Shown here piece by piece: positions 25,226-32,615 of a DNA stretch of 47,375 bases. The notes beneath the pieces were generated by a model that was not told the origin of the DNA, ran no database searches, and saw only the letters and a list, made by a program, of their open reading frames with translations. A program made the translations under genes and the position numbers. Numbering within the stretch: position 1 is the first letter of the stretch; each line of letters starts with the position of its first letter. Source of the stretch: Streptomyces sp. MBT65 (lineage in GTDB: Bacteria; Actinomycetota; Actinomycetes; Streptomycetales; Streptomycetaceae); the NCBI RefSeq assembly GCF_016612545.1, contig NZ_JAENRY010000141.1, forward strand, positions 1-47,375, in the 5' to 3' direction.

Positions 25226-26353
25226 GTGGCAGGGGCAAGGCAGGCCGTGACCGAGGCCCGCAGGATCGTCGTCAAGGTGGGTTCCTCCTCCCTGACCACC
25301 GCGGCCGGCGGCCTGGACGCCGACCGCGTCGACGCACTCGTGGACGTCCTCGCCAAGAGCCGCAGCGGCGGGGAGAAAGAGGTCGTCCTCGTCTCCTCCG
25401 GCGCCATCGCCGCCGGCCTCGCGCCCCTCGGACTGCGCCGCCGCCCCAAGGACCTGGCCCGCCAGCAGGCCGCCGCCAGCGTCGGCCAGGGACTCCTCGT
25501 CGCCCGCTACACCGCCTCCTTCGCCCGCTACGGCATCCGCGTCGGACAGGTGCTGCTCACCTCCGACGACATGAGCCGCCGCTCCCACCACCGCAACGCC
25601 TCCCGCACCCTCGACAAGCTCCTCGCCATGGGTGCCCTCCCGATCGTCAACGAGAACGACACCGTCGCCACGGACGAGATCCGCTTCGGCGACAACGACC
25701 GGCTCGCCGCCCTCGTCGCCCACCTCGTCCACGCCGACCTGCTGGTCCTGCTCTCCGACATCGACGGCGTCTACGACGGCGACCCCAGCAAGCCGGGCAC
25801 CTCGCGGATAGTGGAAGTCCGGGGACCGCAGGACCTCGCGCACGTCGAGATCGGCAGCGCGGGCAAGGCCGGCGTCGGCACCGGCGGCATGGTCACCAAG
25901 GTCGAGGCGGCCCGGATCGCCGCGGCCGCGGGCATCCCCGTCGTGCTCACCAGCACGGTCCACGCCACCGACGCGATGAGCGGCGGCGACACGGGAACGT
26001 ACTTCCACGCCACCGGGAAGCGGTCCGCCGACCGGCTGCTCTGGCTCCAGCACGCGTCCACCCCGCAGGGTTCGCTGACCCTCGACGACGGTGCCGTGCG
26101 CGCGGTCGTGCAGCGCCGGATGTCGCTGCTGCCGGCCGGGATCGCCGCCGTGGAGGGCGAGTTCAGCGCGGGCGACCCCGTCGAACTCCGGGACGGCGCC
26201 GGGCACGCGGTGGCCCGGGGGCTCGTCAACTTCGACGCGAAGGAGATCCCCCAGCTGATCGGCCGCTCCACCCGGGAACTGGCACGGGAGCTGGGACCGT
26301 CGTACGAGAGGGAAGTCGTACACAGGGACGACCTGGTGATCCTGCACCCGTAG
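25226..26353 (+). CDS. proB: glutamate 5-kinase
   Basis: 375 residues from GTG 25226 (GAGGGGAAG upstream). An N-terminal amino-acid kinase domain is seen with RRIVVKVGSSSLT, VVLVSSGAIAAG, VNENDTVATDE (glutamate/ATP site) and GTGGMVTKVEAA. A C-terminal PUA domain (about 283-361, VVQRRMSLLPAGIAAVEGEF onward) is present, as in the E. coli enzyme. It catalyses the first step of proline synthesis and is usually feedback-inhibited by proline. A -10-like TAAATT at 25181-25186 lies upstream. The partner proA is separated by a small unknown gene and its own promoter. Confidence 0.97.
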   Translation: MAGARQAVTEARRIVVKVGSSSLTTAAGGLDADRVDALVDVLAKSRSGGEKEVVLVSSGAIAAGLAPLGLRRRPKDLARQQAAASVGQGLLVARYTASFARYGIRVGQVLLTSDDMSRRSHHRNASRTLDKLLAMGALPIVNENDTVATDEIRFGDNDRLAALVAHLVHADLLVLLSDIDGVYDGDPSKPGTSRIVEVRGPQDLAHVEIGSAGKAGVGTGGMVTKVEAARIAAAAGIPVVLTSTVHATDAMSGGDTGTYFHATGKRSADRLLWLQHASTPQGSLTLDDGAVRAVVQRRMSLLPAGIAAVEGEFSAGDPVELRDGAGHAVARGLVNFDAKEIPQLIGRSTRELARELGPSYEREVVHRDDLVILHP

Positions 26354-26580
26354 AACAACCGAAACGTCCGCCTCCCCTTGGTGGACCTTCCGCGCTGTGC
26401 CCACCCGGGGGACACCTCCCGGACCCCCGGTCGAAAAGAGTGGGAACGCCCGCCCCGGGCAACAGCCGAGAGGTGGACCTTCCGTAAAAGCGCCACGCGG
26501 ACGCCTTCGGCCTGCTCAACTTTGCTCAGGGACCCATCCGCGCGAGCCCAGCAGCTCGCCCCTTGCGTAAGGAGGCCGTC
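26354..26580 (+). other. proB-hypothetical gene spacer with repeat and hairpin
   Basis: 227 bp without a supported ORF. It contains a 7-bp stem CCGGGGG/CCCCCGG (26405-26411 with 26424-26430) that may terminate proB, and a 13-bp direct repeat GGTGGACCTTCCG at 26380-26392 and 26473-26485. The meaning of the repeat is unknown. A strong AAGGAGG at 26569-26575 serves the next gene. Confidence 0.5.
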
Positions 26581-27048
26581 GTGAGACGAGTGCGCTCTGG
26601 GGCGGCGGCGTCCCGCGGTGGTGCCGCCTCCCGCGCGCCCGGCGAGGAGCGCACGCTGACCAGCGTCGCGGCCGGCGCCCGGTACGAGGGCGAGGAACCC
26701 AAGGACCTCCCCCGGCTGTGGCATGTCACCCTCAGCGTCTCCGGTGGCGAGGCCCCGCTGAAGGAGGTCCGGCGCGGTCTGGAACAGCTCGCCCACGACC
26801 ACCCCTTTCTGCTGACCAGCCGCTACGCCAACGACCACGCGGAGATCCGCTACTGGGAAGAGGCCCGCGACCTGCACGACGCCGCAGCCGTGGCCCTGCG
26901 CCTGTGGGGCGAGCACCGCCAGACCGCGAAGCTGCCGCCGTGGGAGATCGTCGGCCTGGAGGTCATCGACCGCGAGACCTACCACCAGCGCATTTCCGAG
27001 GGGTACGGCCCGCTGCCCGCGACCCCCGTCGGTGTCCATCCGTTCTGA
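26581..27048 (+). CDS. conserved hypothetical protein between proB and proA
   Basis: 155 residues from GTG 26581, which has a perfect AAGGAGG 5 nt upstream; the TTG at 26563 is rejected. The first ~40 residues are Arg/Ala/Gly-rich and probably disordered. The rest (LWHVTLSVSGGEAPLKEVRRGLEQLAHDHPFLLTSRYAN and following) looks like a small alpha/beta domain with a helix rich in His and Trp. No membrane segment, metal site or named family is recognised. I recall the gene being conserved at this place in Streptomyces. Its location does not prove a role in proline synthesis. Confidence 0.75.
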   Translation: MRRVRSGAAASRGGAASRAPGEERTLTSVAAGARYEGEEPKDLPRLWHVTLSVSGGEAPLKEVRRGLEQLAHDHPFLLTSRYANDHAEIRYWEEARDLHDAAAVALRLWGEHRQTAKLPPWEIVGLEVIDRETYHQRISEGYGPLPATPVGVHPF

Positions 27049-27140
27049 GGCCCGCCGCCCTCGGACCCCCGACCTTCCGGGATCCGTTTTGAGCCGTCTT
27101 CGGGCCCTTCCGCGCCTGTCTCGCGGTTTGGGATAGCCGG

Positions 27141-27168
27141 TGGACGCCTCCGCCCGGCGCACTACCCT
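27141..27168 (+). promoter_or_regulatory. promoter of proA (leaderless)
   Basis: A TGGACG -35-like hexamer (27141-27146), a 16-bp spacer, and TACCCT (27163-27168), exactly 6 nt before ATG 27175, which has no Shine-Dalgarno site. Transcription should start at the A of the ATG. Confidence 0.6.
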
Positions 27169-27174
27169 TCCCTC

Positions 27175-28461
27175 ATGACCACGCTCTCGCCGTACGACTC
27201 CCTGTCCCCGGTCACGCAGGCCGCGTACCGCGCCAAGTCCGCCGCCGCCGACCTCGCGCCGCTCCCGCGCGCCGAGAAGGACGACGCGCTGCTCGCCATC
27301 GCGGACGCGCTGGAGGTCCGGACGAGCGAGATCGTCGAGGCCAACGCCAAGGACATCGCCAAGGCCCGCGAGGCCGGCACCAGCGAGACGGTCATCGACC
27401 GGCTGACGCTCACCCCCGAGCGCGTCCGCGCCATCGCCTCGGACGTACGGGACGTCGTCGCGCTGCCCGACCCGGTCGGCGAGGTCGTCCGCGGCTCGAC
27501 CCTCCCGAACGGCATCGACCTGCGCCAGGTCCGCGTCCCCCTCGGCGTCGTCGGCATCATCTACGAGGCCCGCCCGAACGTCACGGTCGACGCCGCCGCC
27601 CTCTGCCTCAAGTCCGGCAACGCGGTCCTCCTGCGCGGCTCCGCCTCCGCCTACGAGTCGAACACCGCCCTTGTGCGCGTGCTGCGCGACGCCGTCGGCG
27701 GCGCCGGACTCCCCGCCGACGCCGTGCAGTTGGTGCCCGGCGAGAGCCGCGAGAGCGTGCGCGAACTGATGCGCGCCCGGGGCCTGGTCGACGTCCTGAT
27801 TCCCCGCGGCGGCGCCTCCCTGATCCAGACCGTCGTCTCCGAGTCCACGGTCCCCGTGATCGAGACCGGCGTCGGCAACTGCCACGTCTACGTCGACGCC
27901 TACGCCGACCTCGACATGGCGATCGACATCCTGATCAACTCCAAGGCCCAGCGGCCCAGCGTCTGCAACGCCGCCGAGACCCTCCTCGTCCACCAGGACA
28001 TCGCCCCCGAGTTCCTGCCGCGCGCCCTGAACGCCCTCGCCGAGGCCGGCGTCACCGTCCACGCCGACGAGCGTGTCCTCGCCTACGCCAAGGACTCCGA
28101 CGCCACCGTCGTCGAGGCCACCCTGGAGGACTGGGACACCGAGTACCTCTCCTACGACATCGCCGCCGCCGTCGTGGACTCGCTCGACAAGGCCGTCCAG
28201 CACATCCGGCTCTGGAGCTCCGGCCACACCGAGGCGATCGTGACGTCCTCCCAGCAGGCCGCCCGGCGCTTCACCCAGCTGGTCGACTCCACCACCGTCG
28301 CCGTCAACGCCTCCACCCGCTTCACGGACGGCAGCCAGTTCGGCTTCGGCGCGGAGATCGGCATCTCCACCCAGAAGCTGCACGCCCGGGGCCCGATGGG
28401 CCTGCCGGAACTGACCAGCACCAAGTACATCGTCACGGGCGACGGCCACATCCGCCGCTGA
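27175..28461 (+). CDS. proA: gamma-glutamyl phosphate reductase
   Basis: 428 residues from ATG 27175. It is a member of the aldehyde dehydrogenase superfamily: GVVGIIYEARPNVTVDAAALCLKSGNA is the ProA signature, LIPRGGASLIQ follows, and the catalytic Cys264 lies in RPSVCNAAETLL. The C-terminal HTEAIVT and RFTDGSQFGFGAEIGIST motifs complete the family. It reduces glutamyl phosphate to the semialdehyde, the second step of proline synthesis after proB. It has its own leaderless promoter, so it can be expressed apart from proB. Confidence 0.97.
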   Translation: MTTLSPYDSLSPVTQAAYRAKSAAADLAPLPRAEKDDALLAIADALEVRTSEIVEANAKDIAKAREAGTSETVIDRLTLTPERVRAIASDVRDVVALPDPVGEVVRGSTLPNGIDLRQVRVPLGVVGIIYEARPNVTVDAAALCLKSGNAVLLRGSASAYESNTALVRVLRDAVGGAGLPADAVQLVPGESRESVRELMRARGLVDVLIPRGGASLIQTVVSESTVPVIETGVGNCHVYVDAYADLDMAIDILINSKAQRPSVCNAAETLLVHQDIAPEFLPRALNALAEAGVTVHADERVLAYAKDSDATVVEATLEDWDTEYLSYDIAAAVVDSLDKAVQHIRLWSSGHTEAIVTSSQQAARRFTQLVDSTTVAVNASTRFTDGSQFGFGAEIGISTQKLHARGPMGLPELTSTKYIVTGDGHIRR

Positions 28462-28570
28462 GCCACCGGCCGTCCGGCATATGCGTCGGGCATACGGGCA
28501 CGTCCCGGGGCGGACGTCTCACCCAGCGGATGAATTTCTCTACCGCCTGCCCAAACTGACCCCCCAGGTC

Positions 28571-28576
28571 TACTCT
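28571..28576 (+). promoter_or_regulatory. -10 element, leaderless start of the first VVFDE protein
   Basis: TACTCT lies exactly 6 nt before GTG 28583. The same hexamer at the same distance precedes the paralogous gene at 29499, showing that the two genes share promoter design as well as protein motif. Confidence 0.5.
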
Positions 28577-28582
28577 GGAGAG

Positions 28583-29164
28583 GTGCCGGAGGACGTGGGG
28601 GGCACGCCGTTCCCTGACGGCTGGGAGCCCGACGACGACCACGACCGCGGAAAGTCGGACGAAGAGTTCGCTTCCGTGGTCTTCGACGAGGCCTTCGTGC
28701 GGGCGGCCGTAGTACACGAGCCGACCGCCGTCGAGCGCCTCCTTGCCGCCGCGCAGGCAAGAGCCGAGGCCTCCGAGGCCGAAGCCCGCCGCGCCCAGTA
28801 CGGCAGACGTGCCCGAGGCGACGACGACCCCTTCGAGGACGCCTACGGCCGCGAATTCGGCCATGATCCGGAACTCGACGACCTGGACGACCCCGATGTC
28901 GTCGAGGGCCGCTACGGCGCGCCGGGGACCTACGGCAAACAGGTCCGCTGGCACCGCCCGGTCGCCTGGCTGCTCGCCCTCGTGATGGGCATCGGCATGG
29001 TCGCCCTGGCTTTCTCGGCGGTCTACCGCGGCGCGTCCTCGGGCAACAGGGACCGCGTCCCGCCCCCGGCCTCCACCGGCGTGGAACAGGGCACGGCGGC
29101 GGCACCCTCCGCCTCCGCCGACAACTCCCAGCCACCAATGTCCGCGGTCCCGCGCACGCCCTGA
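28583..29164 (+). CDS. single-pass membrane protein with VVFDEAFVRAA motif
   Basis: 193 residues from GTG 28583; the longer frame to 28481 lies before the promoter. The cytosolic N-part (about 1-130) is acidic and carries FASVVFDEAFVRAAVV near residue 30, then an Ala/Glu-rich coiled stretch. One transmembrane helix follows (WLLALVMGIGMVALAFSAVY, about 133-152), then a short Pro/Ser/Ala-rich external tail. There is no enzymatic motif. The gene at 29499 shares the motif and topology, so the two are paralogues. From memory, related S. coelicolor membrane proteins in this neighbourhood (such as SCO2584) take part in spore-wall synthesis; that link is tentative. Confidence 0.75.
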   Translation: MPEDVGGTPFPDGWEPDDDHDRGKSDEEFASVVFDEAFVRAAVVHEPTAVERLLAAAQARAEASEAEARRAQYGRRARGDDDPFEDAYGREFGHDPELDDLDDPDVVEGRYGAPGTYGKQVRWHRPVAWLLALVMGIGMVALAFSAVYRGASSGNRDRVPPPASTGVEQGTAAAPSASADNSQPPMSAVPRTP

Positions 29165-29180
29165 GCGGGCTGTGACCGGC

Positions 29181-29427
29181 CAGGGCCTGTCCGGCGGATC
29201 AGGTCGCGGGAAATCGGCGGTGCCTGATCGGTGCCGGTGAGCAGGGCGTGGTGCGTGCGGCTGCAAGGCGGAGGAGGCGTTGACATCAGCGGCTGCCGCC
29301 GCGGGCGACGCGATGGGGACGTCGGCGAGTGACGACAACGCGGGCGGGGTCCCCCGACGCCTTTGAGACAGTGGGGGAGTGCGTGCCACGCCCCGCGTCC
29401 GCGACAGGATCCGCCGGACAGGCCCTG
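29181..29427. mobile_element. MITE-like element with 20-bp perfect terminal inverted repeats
   Basis: The 20 bp at 29181-29200 (CAGGGCCTGTCCGGCGGATC) are the exact reverse complement of 29408-29427, and similarity continues to ~29 bp with few mismatches. The 247-bp element has no ORF and contains further internal inverted segments. It fills most of the 334-bp gap between the two paralogous membrane protein genes. I recall similar GGGCCTGTCCGGCGGATC-bordered sequences dispersed in Streptomyces genomes. No clear target-site duplication was found. It is probably moved by a transposase in trans. Confidence 0.65.
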
Positions 29428-29464
29428 GGTGAGAACCTGTCAGAACTTGTCGTGTAGCAGGGCG

Positions 29465-29492
29465 TTTACCTGAGGCTCCAGAGACCTACTCT
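29465..29492 (+). promoter_or_regulatory. promoter of the second VVFDE protein (leaderless)
   Basis: TTTACC (29465-29470), 16-bp spacer, TACTCT (29487-29492), then 6 nt to ATG 29499. It lies immediately outside the MITE-like element, so the element inserted upstream of, not within, the promoter. Confidence 0.55.
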
Positions 29493-29498
29493 GAAAGT

Positions 29499-30587
29499 AT
29501 GGGCGGTCCAGGAGACCCACCCGAGGGGACGCCCCAAGGCGCTCCCGGTGGTGGTGAGGACGAGTACCGATCCGTCGTCTTCGACGAGTCGTTCGTCCGC
29601 GCTGCCCGGCTCCAGGAGTTCTCCGCGCAGGAGCGCATGGCCGACCACGCCCCCGCCGTCCGCCGCCGCCCGGCCCTGCGCCGCGGTCTCTCCCGCCAGG
29701 CGCTGATCCTGGTCATGCTGATCGCCGTCGCCTTCGGCACCGCGATCTACATGGGCGTACGGCACCCGTACACGACCCCCACGGCCCAGCAGCCCGTCGA
29801 GCCGCTGCGGATGACCGTGATCCCGCTGTCCCCGCAGGGCAAGGTGCCGGGGGCGGCCGACGCCGAGTCCCTCTACGCGCACAGCCCCGCCGCGCAGTTC
29901 GGCATCGGCGGCGAGGGCATACCGCTGCCGGCCGCGCGGCGCACCGCGCACTTCTCGGACAGCCAGGTCATCGCCGCCCTGAGCACCGCCAAGGACTACA
30001 TCGTGGAGTCCTCGCTCTACCCGGCCGTCCTCACCGGCGGACAGATCCGCCCCGCGCGCGTCCTCGTCGACCCGGACCAGCTCGACCAGTTCGACCAGAG
30101 CTTCGAGCACCCGACCGCCGACGGCCGGCACGAGCCCACCGGATGGCTGGTTCGCTTCGACCCCTCACGCGTCCAACTGGCCGACCGCAAGATCCGCGTC
30201 CAGGGCACCCTCCAGGCCACCGAGATCGACTCGTCCATCCTCGAGGTCACCGCCGACGGAACCTTCGTCTACGCGCTACGGCCCACCGGCTCGACGGCCT
30301 CGGCCGGCTCCGGCGTCCAGGCCGAGGCGTCCCTGTTCACCGTCCGCCGCGAACTGCACTTCCGCTTCGACCGCGACGACCTGCGCATGCACCAGGCCCA
30401 GCTCGTCGTCTCCTACGTCCAGGCCGGGCCCCTGTCCTGCGCCGAGGACTCCGTGACCCATCTGCGCCCCCTGCTCGCCGGCCAGACCGCCAAGGCGGGC
30501 GGCCCGGCCGGCACGGACCCGTACGCGACGGGCAGCGCGACGGCGCTGTGCGGGACCCTGGCGACGAGCGCGCAGCCCAAGGTGTGA
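29499..30587 (+). CDS. single-pass membrane protein with VVFDESFVRAA motif and large external domain
   Basis: 362 residues from ATG 29499. The N-part carries DEYRSVVFDESFVRAARL near residue 23, almost identical to the motif in the preceding gene, then a basic stretch (RRRPALRRG). A transmembrane helix (ALILVMLIAVAFGTAIYMGV, about 67-87) leads to a ~270-residue extracellular domain of mixed beta/alpha character, which contains two Cys (SCAED and LCGTL) that could form a disulfide. The extracellular domain is not recognised. The motif is on the cytosolic side and may be a docking site for a shared partner. A long palindromic region lies downstream. Confidence 0.78.
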   Translation: MGGPGDPPEGTPQGAPGGGEDEYRSVVFDESFVRAARLQEFSAQERMADHAPAVRRRPALRRGLSRQALILVMLIAVAFGTAIYMGVRHPYTTPTAQQPVEPLRMTVIPLSPQGKVPGAADAESLYAHSPAAQFGIGGEGIPLPAARRTAHFSDSQVIAALSTAKDYIVESSLYPAVLTGGQIRPARVLVDPDQLDQFDQSFEHPTADGRHEPTGWLVRFDPSRVQLADRKIRVQGTLQATEIDSSILEVTADGTFVYALRPTGSTASAGSGVQAEASLFTVRRELHFRFDRDDLRMHQAQLVVSYVQAGPLSCAEDSVTHLRPLLAGQTAKAGGPAGTDPYATGSATALCGTLATSAQPKV

Positions 30588-30658
30588 GTGTGCCCAGGGT
30601 GTGAGTTTCCTGAATTTCCGCCCGCCCGCACACCACACCGGTTCGCCCACCCGCCTGG

Positions 30659-30770
30659 CCACACACCGGCACCGGTCCACCCCACCCGCACACCGACCCG
30701 GGGCTGCCTCCCGCGCGGGCGGCAGCCGTAGGTGTGAAGCCGGTGTGGGTGGACCGGTGCCGGTGTGTGG
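30659..30770. repeat. 112-bp cruciform-type inverted repeat
   Basis: A 24-bp perfect outer stem (30659-30682 with 30747-30770) encloses further CACACCGG-type repeats and an inner hairpin (GGCTGCC/GGCAGCC, 30702-30708 with 30721-30727) around the self-complementary CCCGCGCGGG. It lies between convergent genes ending at 30587 and 30796. It probably acts as a bidirectional terminator but is far larger than needed for that. Confidence 0.85.
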
Positions 30771-30795
30771 GTTGGTCCGGGTGGGTCGGTCCGGG

Positions 30796-31923
30796 TCAGT
30801 CCTCGTCGCGCGGCGGTGCGTCCGTGGGCGGCTGCTCGGTGCCGTTGGCCGAACCGGACGGGGACTCGTCCTGCGGTGACGTGCCCCCGAAGCCGCCGAA
30901 GCCGCGCCGCACCCGGCCGCCCAGGTCGCCCGCGCCGCCGGCGATGTCGCTGACCAGCTTCATCAGCGGGTCCTTGGAGCTCTTCACGTTGCTGGCGTAG
31001 CTCGCCGCCGACTCGCGGAACGAGTCCGTGACCGAGGTGTCCTTGTCCTCGCTGCGCCGCGGGTAGTGGCCGTCCATGATCCGCTGGTAGTCGCGGGACT
31101 CGGCCCACTTCTTCAGCTCGGCCGCCCGCACGGTGGTGAACGGGTGGGACCGGGGCAGCACGTTCAGGATCTTCAGCACCGAGTCGCGCAGGTCGCCGCC
31201 CGACTCGAACTCCTCGGCCTGCTTGAGGAAGGCGTCCACGTTCATCTCGTGCAGGTGGTTGCCGCCGGCGATCTTCATCAGGCCGCGCATCGAGGCCCGC
31301 AGGTCCTGGCCGACCAGCAGACCCGCGCGGTCGGCGGACAGCTCCGACTTGCGGAACCACTCGCGCAGCGCCGTCACGATCGCCAGGATCGCGAGGTTGC
31401 CCAGCGGGATCCAGGCGACCTTCAGGGCCAGGCTGGTCAGGAACAGCAGGATCGTGCGGTACACGGAGTGGCCGGACAGCGCGTGGCCCACCTCGTGGCC
31501 GACGACCGCCCGCATCTCCTCCTCGTCGAGCAGCTCGACCAGGCCGGTGGTGACGACGATGATCGGCTCGTCCAGGCCGATGCACATCGCGTTGGGCTGC
31601 GGGTCCTGGGTGACGTACATCGGCGGGACCTTCTCCAGGTCCAGGATGTAACAGGCGTCCCGCAACATGTCGTTGAGGTGCGCGAACTGCTGGTCCGACA
31701 CGCGCACCGAGTCGGACAGGAACAGCAGCCGCAGACTGCGCTCGGGCAACAGCCCGCTGAGCGCCTTGAACACCGTGTCGAACCCGGTCAGCTTGCGCAG
31801 CGCCACCAGGGCGGAACGGTCGGCCGGGTGCTCGTACGCACGCGAGGAGATTCCTGGGAAGCGCCTGCGCTGCCTGCTCGGTACGTTCTCGTGCCCGTTC
31901 TGCTCGTGGCCGTCTTCGGACAT
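30796..31923 (-). CDS. M48-family membrane zinc metalloprotease (HtpX-like)
   Basis: 375 residues from ATG 31923, preceded by GGGGGA; the ATG at 31935 lacks such a site. The zinc motif HEVGH is at residues 143-147 (VVGHEVGHALSGH), and the third ligand Glu is in ELSADRAGLL. Hydrophobic helices surround the active site (TILLFLTSLALKVAWIPLGNLAILAIVTAL). N- and C-terminal tails are hydrophilic, the latter Gly/Pro/Glu-rich. Family members degrade damaged membrane proteins. It converges on the VVFDE protein gene and diverges from a small membrane protein gene; no regulator is seen. Confidence 0.92.
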   Translation of the reverse strand: MSEDGHEQNGHENVPSRQRRRFPGISSRAYEHPADRSALVALRKLTGFDTVFKALSGLLPERSLRLLFLSDSVRVSDQQFAHLNDMLRDACYILDLEKVPPMYVTQDPQPNAMCIGLDEPIIVVTTGLVELLDEEEMRAVVGHEVGHALSGHSVYRTILLFLTSLALKVAWIPLGNLAILAIVTALREWFRKSELSADRAGLLVGQDLRASMRGLMKIAGGNHLHEMNVDAFLKQAEEFESGGDLRDSVLKILNVLPRSHPFTTVRAAELKKWAESRDYQRIMDGHYPRRSEDKDTSVTDSFRESAASYASNVKSSKDPLMKLVSDIAGGAGDLGGRVRRGFGGFGGTSPQDESPSGSANGTEQPPTDAPPRDED

Positions 31924-32024
31924 GTGGTCCCCCATGTGCGTGTGAGTGCCCTGAGTGCCCCCGAAGCAGAGCCCAGCCTAGGCGGAGATACCGTGGACGG
32001 GCAGTACAGCGAAGGAGTCAACGC

Positions 32025-32186
32025 ATGGAGCCCCATTCCGCAGCCGCCTGGCTCGCAGAGGCCGCGAGCGCCGCCCCCCGGCAAGGGTCGGGGGATCTGC
32101 TCAGGGTCGTACTGATCGTGATGTTCCTCGGCTGCATCCTGACCGCGTGGTTCCTGCTGCGCGGGTACAAACAGAAGGACGACTGA
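32025..32186 (+). CDS. 53-residue single-pass membrane protein
   Basis: A short ORF supported by GAAGGAG 8 nt before ATG 32025 and by third-position GC. It begins MEPHSAAAWLAEAASA. The middle holds one helix LRVVLIVMFLGCILTAWFLL (about residues 27-46), and it ends with a basic/acidic GYKQKDD tail. It is divergent from the M48 protease. No known family is recognised. It is the same length as the next small membrane protein, but they do not look homologous outside the helix. Confidence 0.75.
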   Translation: MEPHSAAAWLAEAASAAPRQGSGDLLRVVLIVMFLGCILTAWFLLRGYKQKDD

Positions 32187-32386
32187 GACGCCCGTCGAGT
32201 TCCCTCTCGCGTCCCAGGTCGTGTTCCGGTCGGCTGCCCGTCGGCTGCCCGTCGGCTTCCCAATGGCGGAGTCGGCGTGATCGCCGCCGGGGCGCCCGCT
32301 TACCATGGGCCGACATCTTTATCCCGCCCTCCCCACTCTCGACTGCGCTCGAGCGGGGGGACCCCATTGGATAGGTTCTGCTGAAG
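32187..32386 (+). other. spacer between the two small membrane protein genes
   Basis: 200 bp with no supported ORF. It contains the direct repeat CGGCTGCCCGTCGGCTGCCCGT near 32231-32252 and a -10-like TAGGTT at 32372-32377, 9 nt before ATG 32387. No terminator is obvious. Confidence 0.4.
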
Positions 32387-32548
32387 ATGAACATCCACGG
32401 CACCGCTGCCCAGTTGGTCACTCTTGCCGCCGAGGGTGAGGGCGGGGGCAACCACGAGAGCCTCCAGCCGATCATCACCGGTGGCGGCGCGTTCATCGTC
32501 CTGATGCTGTTGCTGTGGATCACCACCCGCTTCAACCGCGACCGCTAG
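32387..32548 (+). CDS. 53-residue single-pass membrane protein upstream of nadD
   Basis: ATG 32387 to TAG 32546-32548. It begins MNIHGTAAQLVTLAAEGEGG, followed by a helix GGGAFIVLMLLLWITTRFNR (about residues 33-50) and a basic end RFNRDR. I recall very similar small proteins at this place in many Streptomyces. No ribosome site is clear (GAAG only), and TAGGTT 9 nt upstream suggests a near-leaderless mRNA. Function unknown; the short acidic N-part probably faces outward by the positive-inside rule. Confidence 0.75.
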   Translation: MNIHGTAAQLVTLAAEGEGGGNHESLQPIITGGGAFIVLMLLLWITTRFNRDR

Positions 32549-32601
32549 GGTCTGTCCCTTCTGTCCACCGGACGGGTCCCGGGGTCTTCACACCGGGCCG
32601 G

Positions 32602-32607
32602 TAGGGT
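32602..32607 (+). promoter_or_regulatory. -10-like element of nadD
   Basis: TAGGGT lies 8 nt before ATG 32616, which has no Shine-Dalgarno site. It fits a leaderless or nearly leaderless transcript. Confidence 0.35.
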
Positions 32608-32615
32608 CTGCACGC

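Noticed and set aside
25771..28449. 892-codon minus-strand open frame opposite proB/proA
   Set aside because: Antisense shadow of two certain enzymes; no domain and no start signals.
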